Notes under the pieces: model-generated
Database searches by the model: none
Seen by the model: the letters and a program-made list of their open reading frames with translations, nothing else
Told to the model about the DNA's origin: nothing
Shown here: positions 60,603 through 64,000 of the stretch, piece by piece
Layout: each line of letters begins with the position of its first letter
How positions within the stretch are numbered: position 1 is the stretch's first letter
Translations under genes and position numbers: made by a program
Source: Companilactobacillus hulinensis
Lineage (GTDB): Bacteria > Bacillota > Bacilli > Lactobacillales > Lactobacillaceae
Assembly (NCBI RefSeq): GCF_003946555.1
Contig: NZ_RHOO01000002.1
Coordinates: forward strand, 62,001 to 126,000
Length of the DNA: 64,000 nucleotides
Reading direction: 5' to 3'

Positions 60603-62570
60603 ATGGACAAAGGTTACCTAGTTGGTGGTCGATATGAGATTCTAGGTACTCTTGGTGAAGGTGGAATGGCTAATGTTTACTTAGCTAATGACACGAAACT
60701 GAATCGTAAAGTTGCAGTAAAAGCTTTAAGATATGATCTTCAAGATGATGAATCTGTCAGAAGGAGATTTGGACGTGAAGCCAAGGCTACTAGCGGTCTC
60801 TCTAATCCGAATATTGTTAACGTTTTGGACGTTGGCACTGATAACGGGATTCAATATATCGTAATCGAATATGTTGATGGCCCTAACTTGAAAAAATATA
60901 TTAAGACACATTTTCCAATTGCATATCATGAAGTTGTAGATATTATGGAACAGATTTGTCTGGCTGTTGCTGATGCCCATGATCACGGAATTATTCATCG
61001 TGATTTGAAACCAGAGAATATTTTGGTGGACACGGCAAAAAGTCCGATACAAGTAAAAGTTTCGGACTTTGGAATTGCTTTGGCGCTAAGTGATAGATCA
61101 ATAACGAGAACTAACTCGCTGCTTGGTTCAGTTCACTATATGTCTCCAGAACAAATCAGAGGTAAGTCTGCTACAGTTCTATCCGATATTTATGCGTTGG
61201 GAATTATTTTATTCGAACTGTTGACTCAACATGTACCCTTCACTGGAGATACGGCTGTGTCAGTTGCTCTTAAGCATTCTAAGGAAGATATACCGGACCT
61301 TAGAGCAATTGATCCTAATATTCCTCAACCGCTTGAGAATGCAGTTTTGAAGGCTACAGCTAAGGATCCAGATCAGAGATATCAATCAGTTCGTGAGATG
61401 TGTGAAGATTTAGATACATGTTTATTACCAGAACGTGCTAATGAGCCGAAGTTTGTTCCTATCCCATTAGATGATTTGGGTGAAACAAAGGTAATTGGTG
61501 AAGCACCACTTGCTGGTAATGAAGATAAAGAAAAAGAAGTACCAAAGAAAAAGAAGAAAAGTAATAAGAAACGAAATATTATTTTATTAACGTTAATTCC
61601 AATTGCATTGATTCTGTTGTTGGTTTTCATGGTTGTTAAGAGTAACGAAGAGACAACAGTTCCAGATCTTCGCAATTTAACGGTCAAACAAGCAGATGTG
61701 ATGTTAAAGGGTTCCAATTTGAACGTTGGAAATATCTCTAAAGAAAATAACGATGACGTTGAAGCAGGTCATGTTATTAAGTCGATTCCTGCTAAAAGTT
61801 TGAAGCTTAAAAATGGTGCCAAAGTTAATCTAGTCGTTAGTTTAGGAGCGACTTACTATAAGATGCCAAAGCTTATCGGTAAAGATTACGATGATGTATC
61901 AGATAATCTTAAGAAACGTGGATTTACCGTAAAAGTTAAGTATAAATCCAGCAGCGAATACGAAGCAGGCGTTATTATGAATCAGAGCATTAAAGCTGGT
62001 AAAAAAGTTGTAACCAAGAATAAGTCACTCACTTTGACATTGGCCAAGACGCCAACAATCAAACATAAAGTAACTAAGGTAAGGGATTTATCTGGGTATA
62101 ACTTGAAGAGTATTCAAGATTATGCCAGTGAAATTGGTGCAACATTAAATGTTTCATATGATTATTCTGATACCATTGAAGATGGAGTTATGATCAGTCA
62201 GAGTCCTGAGCCAGGAAGTGTTATAAGTCAAGGTGATACACTTTCAGTTGTCATTTCTAAAGGTAAAAACCCTGATACAAGTGATGATGATAAGAATCAA
62301 AGTGACAATGACAGCAATAATGATTCGTCAGCTACAACTAATCCTGTCACTAAGGATGTAACCATTCCATATGATTCTAGTGATAGTAGCAACACGATTA
62401 CGATTTATCTTGGTGATGCAACACACAATATCAATACTGTTTACAAAACAATGAGCATTTCACAAGACACAACACAAACTTTAGTATTTAATTTAAAGAG
62501 TGGACAAACTGGTAGTTATAACATTGAACGTGATGGAAAAACCGTATTGTCCGGCTCGGTAAGTGGGTAA
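60603..62570 (+). CDS. prkC: PASTA-domain Ser/Thr protein kinase PrkC/StkP
   Basis: A 655-residue membrane kinase controlling cell-wall synthesis and division. The cytoplasmic kinase domain (about residues 1-270) has GEGGMANVYLA, AVKALR, HRDLKPENI and DFGIA, with the activation loop TRTNSLLGSVHYMSPEQ. A basic KKKKKSNKKR stretch leads to one membrane helix (about residues 326-347), then three extracellular PASTA domains (about residues 350-560) and a Ser/Asp/Asn-rich linker with a final beta-rich domain. It is paired with the phosphatase upstream and rsgA downstream. Confidence 0.96.
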   Translation: MDKGYLVGGRYEILGTLGEGGMANVYLANDTKLNRKVAVKALRYDLQDDESVRRRFGREAKATSGLSNPNIVNVLDVGTDNGIQYIVIEYVDGPNLKKYIKTHFPIAYHEVVDIMEQICLAVADAHDHGIIHRDLKPENILVDTAKSPIQVKVSDFGIALALSDRSITRTNSLLGSVHYMSPEQIRGKSATVLSDIYALGIILFELLTQHVPFTGDTAVSVALKHSKEDIPDLRAIDPNIPQPLENAVLKATAKDPDQRYQSVREMCEDLDTCLLPERANEPKFVPIPLDDLGETKVIGEAPLAGNEDKEKEVPKKKKKSNKKRNIILLTLIPIALILLLVFMVVKSNEETTVPDLRNLTVKQADVMLKGSNLNVGNISKENNDDVEAGHVIKSIPAKSLKLKNGAKVNLVVSLGATYYKMPKLIGKDYDDVSDNLKKRGFTVKVKYKSSSEYEAGVIMNQSIKAGKKVVTKNKSLTLTLAKTPTIKHKVTKVRDLSGYNLKSIQDYASEIGATLNVSYDYSDTIEDGVMISQSPEPGSVISQGDTLSVVISKGKNPDTSDDDKNQSDNDSNNDSSATTNPVTKDVTIPYDSSDSSNTITIYLGDATHNINTVYKTMSISQDTTQTLVFNLKSGQTGSYNIERDGKTVLSGSVSG

Positions 62571-62571
62571 A

Positions 62572-63462
62572 ATGGAGAAAAAAGGTAGAATTATAAAATC
62601 AATTAGTGGATTTTATGACGTATTGGATGATGAAAGTCATGAATTGGTGCGTACTAGAGCACGTGGAAACTTTAGAAAACGTGGTATTAAGCCAATTGTT
62701 GGAGATTTTGTTGAATACGATGCAACTGGTGACTTGGGTTATTTGTTAGAAATACTTCCTAGGGAAAATAGTCTAGTTCGCCCACCAATAGCTAATATTG
62801 ATCAGGCGATTGTTGTGACTTCATCAGTTGAACCTAATTTTTCTAGTAATTTGTTAGATAAGATCTTGGTTAATATTGAACATAATGATATTCAGCCTTT
62901 GATTTATCTAACAAAGACGGATTTGCTTGATGAGAATAAGTATCAAGAATTAAAAAAGATAATGGCCGGATATCATCAAGCTGGTTACATTGTTTTTGAT
63001 GATGAGGATAGTTATGGTCAAGAACAAATTGATCGTTTGGAATCAACTTTTGCCAACAAAGTGACTGTTTTCACAGGACAATCAGGTGCCGGCAAATCAA
63101 CTTTACTTAATCACATCAATCCGGAATTGGGGCTTGCTACAGCTGCAATTTCTCAAACGTTGAATCGTGGTAAGCACACTACTCGCCAAGTTTCATTATT
63201 TGAAATCGCTGACGGACTAGTTGCTGACACGCCAGGTTTTTCTTCACTAGAATTGATTAATATTGATAAGGAAGAATTACCAACTTTGTTTCCGGAATTT
63301 GTTGAGTACAGTTCAGAATGTCAGTTCAGGGGTTGTAATCATGTGAATGAACCGGGATGCAAGGTCAAAGAGATGCTTGCTGAAGGCAAGATCATGCAAA
63401 GCAGATACGATAACTATCTTTATTTCTTAAATGAAATTAATTCATATAAAAAAAGATATTAG
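62572..63462 (+). CDS. rsgA: Ribosome small subunit-dependent GTPase A
   Basis: A 296-residue circularly permuted GTPase that finishes 30S maturation. An OB fold (about residues 1-70) precedes G4 YLTKTDLL, G1 GQSGAGKSTLLN and G3 DTPGF; the C-terminal zinc site is CQFRGCNHVNEPGC. I use ATG 62572, one base after the prkC stop; a GTG at 62563 would add three residues and overlap prkC. Confidence 0.95.
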   Translation: MEKKGRIIKSISGFYDVLDDESHELVRTRARGNFRKRGIKPIVGDFVEYDATGDLGYLLEILPRENSLVRPPIANIDQAIVVTSSVEPNFSSNLLDKILVNIEHNDIQPLIYLTKTDLLDENKYQELKKIMAGYHQAGYIVFDDEDSYGQEQIDRLESTFANKVTVFTGQSGAGKSTLLNHINPELGLATAAISQTLNRGKHTTRQVSLFEIADGLVADTPGFSSLELINIDKEELPTLFPEFVEYSSECQFRGCNHVNEPGCKVKEMLAEGKIMQSRYDNYLYFLNEINSYKKRY

Positions 63463-63474
63463 GAGAGTGGTTAT

Positions 63475-64000
63475 ATGACAACAAAGAAAATCGCACCATC
63501 AATTTTATCAGCCGATATTATGAATTTGGAACGTGATGTAAAAATCGCCGAAGAGGGTGGAGCTGACCTATTCCACATCGATATTATGGATGGTCACTTT
63601 GTGCCTAACATGTCTTTCAGTCCTAGCGTCGTTGCAGGGATGAGACGTGTTACTGACAAACCTTTGGATATTCACTTGATGATGGATAATCCAGATGACT
63701 ATATCAAACCATTTGTTGATGCTGGGGCCGATACGATCCTTGTTCATGCTGAAAGCACACAACATATTTATCGTTCCATTGATTTGGTTAAGAGCCTTGG
63801 TGCTAAAGCTGGGGTCGTTGTTAACCCTGGAACACCACTCGAAGAGGTCAAAGAATTGTTCCCAGTTATAGATCAAATTTTGGTTATGACTGTTAATCCA
63901 GGCTTCGGTGGTCAGAAGTTTATTCCAGGTATGACTAAGAAGATTCAAAGATTGGATCAACTCCGTCAAACATCAGCTGATGATGATTTTCAAATTGAAG
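63475..64000 (+). CDS. rpe: Ribulose-phosphate 3-epimerase (5' part)
   Basis: The first 175 codons of the pentose-phosphate enzyme converting ribulose 5-phosphate to xylulose 5-phosphate; the right edge of the window cuts it. The TIM-barrel motifs IAPSILSADIM, FHIDIMDGHFVPN, LDIHLMMDNP and MTVNPGFGGQKFI contain the catalytic aspartates and metal-binding histidines. It follows rsgA after AGGAGAG, the usual rsgA-rpe order. Confidence 0.95.
   Translation, partial: MTTKKIAPSILSADIMNLERDVKIAEEGGADLFHIDIMDGHFVPNMSFSPSVVAGMRRVTDKPLDIHLMMDNPDDYIKPFVDAGADTILVHAESTQHIYRSIDLVKSLGAKAGVVVNPGTPLEEVKELFPVIDQILVMTVNPGFGGQKFIPGMTKKIQRLDQLRQTSADDDFQIE

Noticed and set aside
1-64000. CRISPR arrays, insertion sequences or a complete prophage
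   Set aside because: I saw no regularly spaced repeats, transposase frames or phage structural genes; only one phage-type lysin is present.

Overview
The window is chromosomal DNA from a low-GC Gram-positive bacterium, almost certainly a member of the Lactobacillaceae. The evidence is AT-rich coding DNA, strong GGAGG-type ribosome sites, frequent TTG starts, T-box leaders, an L27 protein with the Prp-cleaved N-terminus, a DUF3042 protein and the classic lactobacillus gene order. A Companilactobacillus-like species is my guess at low confidence. Nearly all genes lie on the + strand in housekeeping operons.

Layout. 1-3134: end of a divergent membrane transporter and a tandem pair of paralogous metal-dependent amidohydrolases. 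3231-10171: polA-mutM-coaE-nrdR-dnaB-dnaI (DNA replication and repair). 10200-13772: T-box-controlled thrS, then the L20-type leader with infC-rpmI-rplT. 13799-19799: yqeG-yqeH-yhbY-nadD-yqeK-rsfS-methyltransferase-tmcAL-yceD (ribosome assembly, NAD synthesis, tRNA modification). 19851-25701: gnd, a two-component system, and yidC, acyP and an RNA methyltransferase. 25705-33983: T-box pheS-pheT, mltG, greA, a class B PBP, rpmG. 34000-39358: fthC, rhomboid protease, yqgQ, glucokinase, rhodanese-like protein, DUF3042, miaA, a PLP lyase. 39376-45176: an accessory block with an SOS-controlled small gene, tRNA-Arg(TCT), a phage-type amidase, a 42-residue ORF on the minus strand, an esterase and unassigned membrane proteins. 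45173-54015: L21 leader with rplU-prp-rpmA, then efp, asp23-like, nusB, folD, xseA-xseB-ispA-tlyA-recN and a second SOS-controlled small gene. 54193-64000: gmk-rpoZ-priA-fmt-rsmB-stp-prkC-rsgA-rpe (rpe runs off the edge).

Most notable observations. (1) The threonyl-tRNA synthetase keeps its catalytic and zinc residues but has lost all four hallmark residues of the editing site, and the PheRS beta chain in the same window has Gln in place of the conserved editing-site His. Together these suggest relaxed aminoacylation proofreading. (2) Two unrelated-looking small genes, 14 kb apart and on opposite strands, share the same promoter design: a perfect GAAC-N4-GTTC LexA box filling the 17-bp spacer just before a TATAAT, so both are predicted SOS genes of unknown function. 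(3) A well-formed 42-codon gene on the minus strand at 41200-41328 has its own promoter and a 28-bp palindromic operator. (4) infC starts with AUA behind a strong ribosome site. I see no CRISPR array, insertion sequence or complete prophage.
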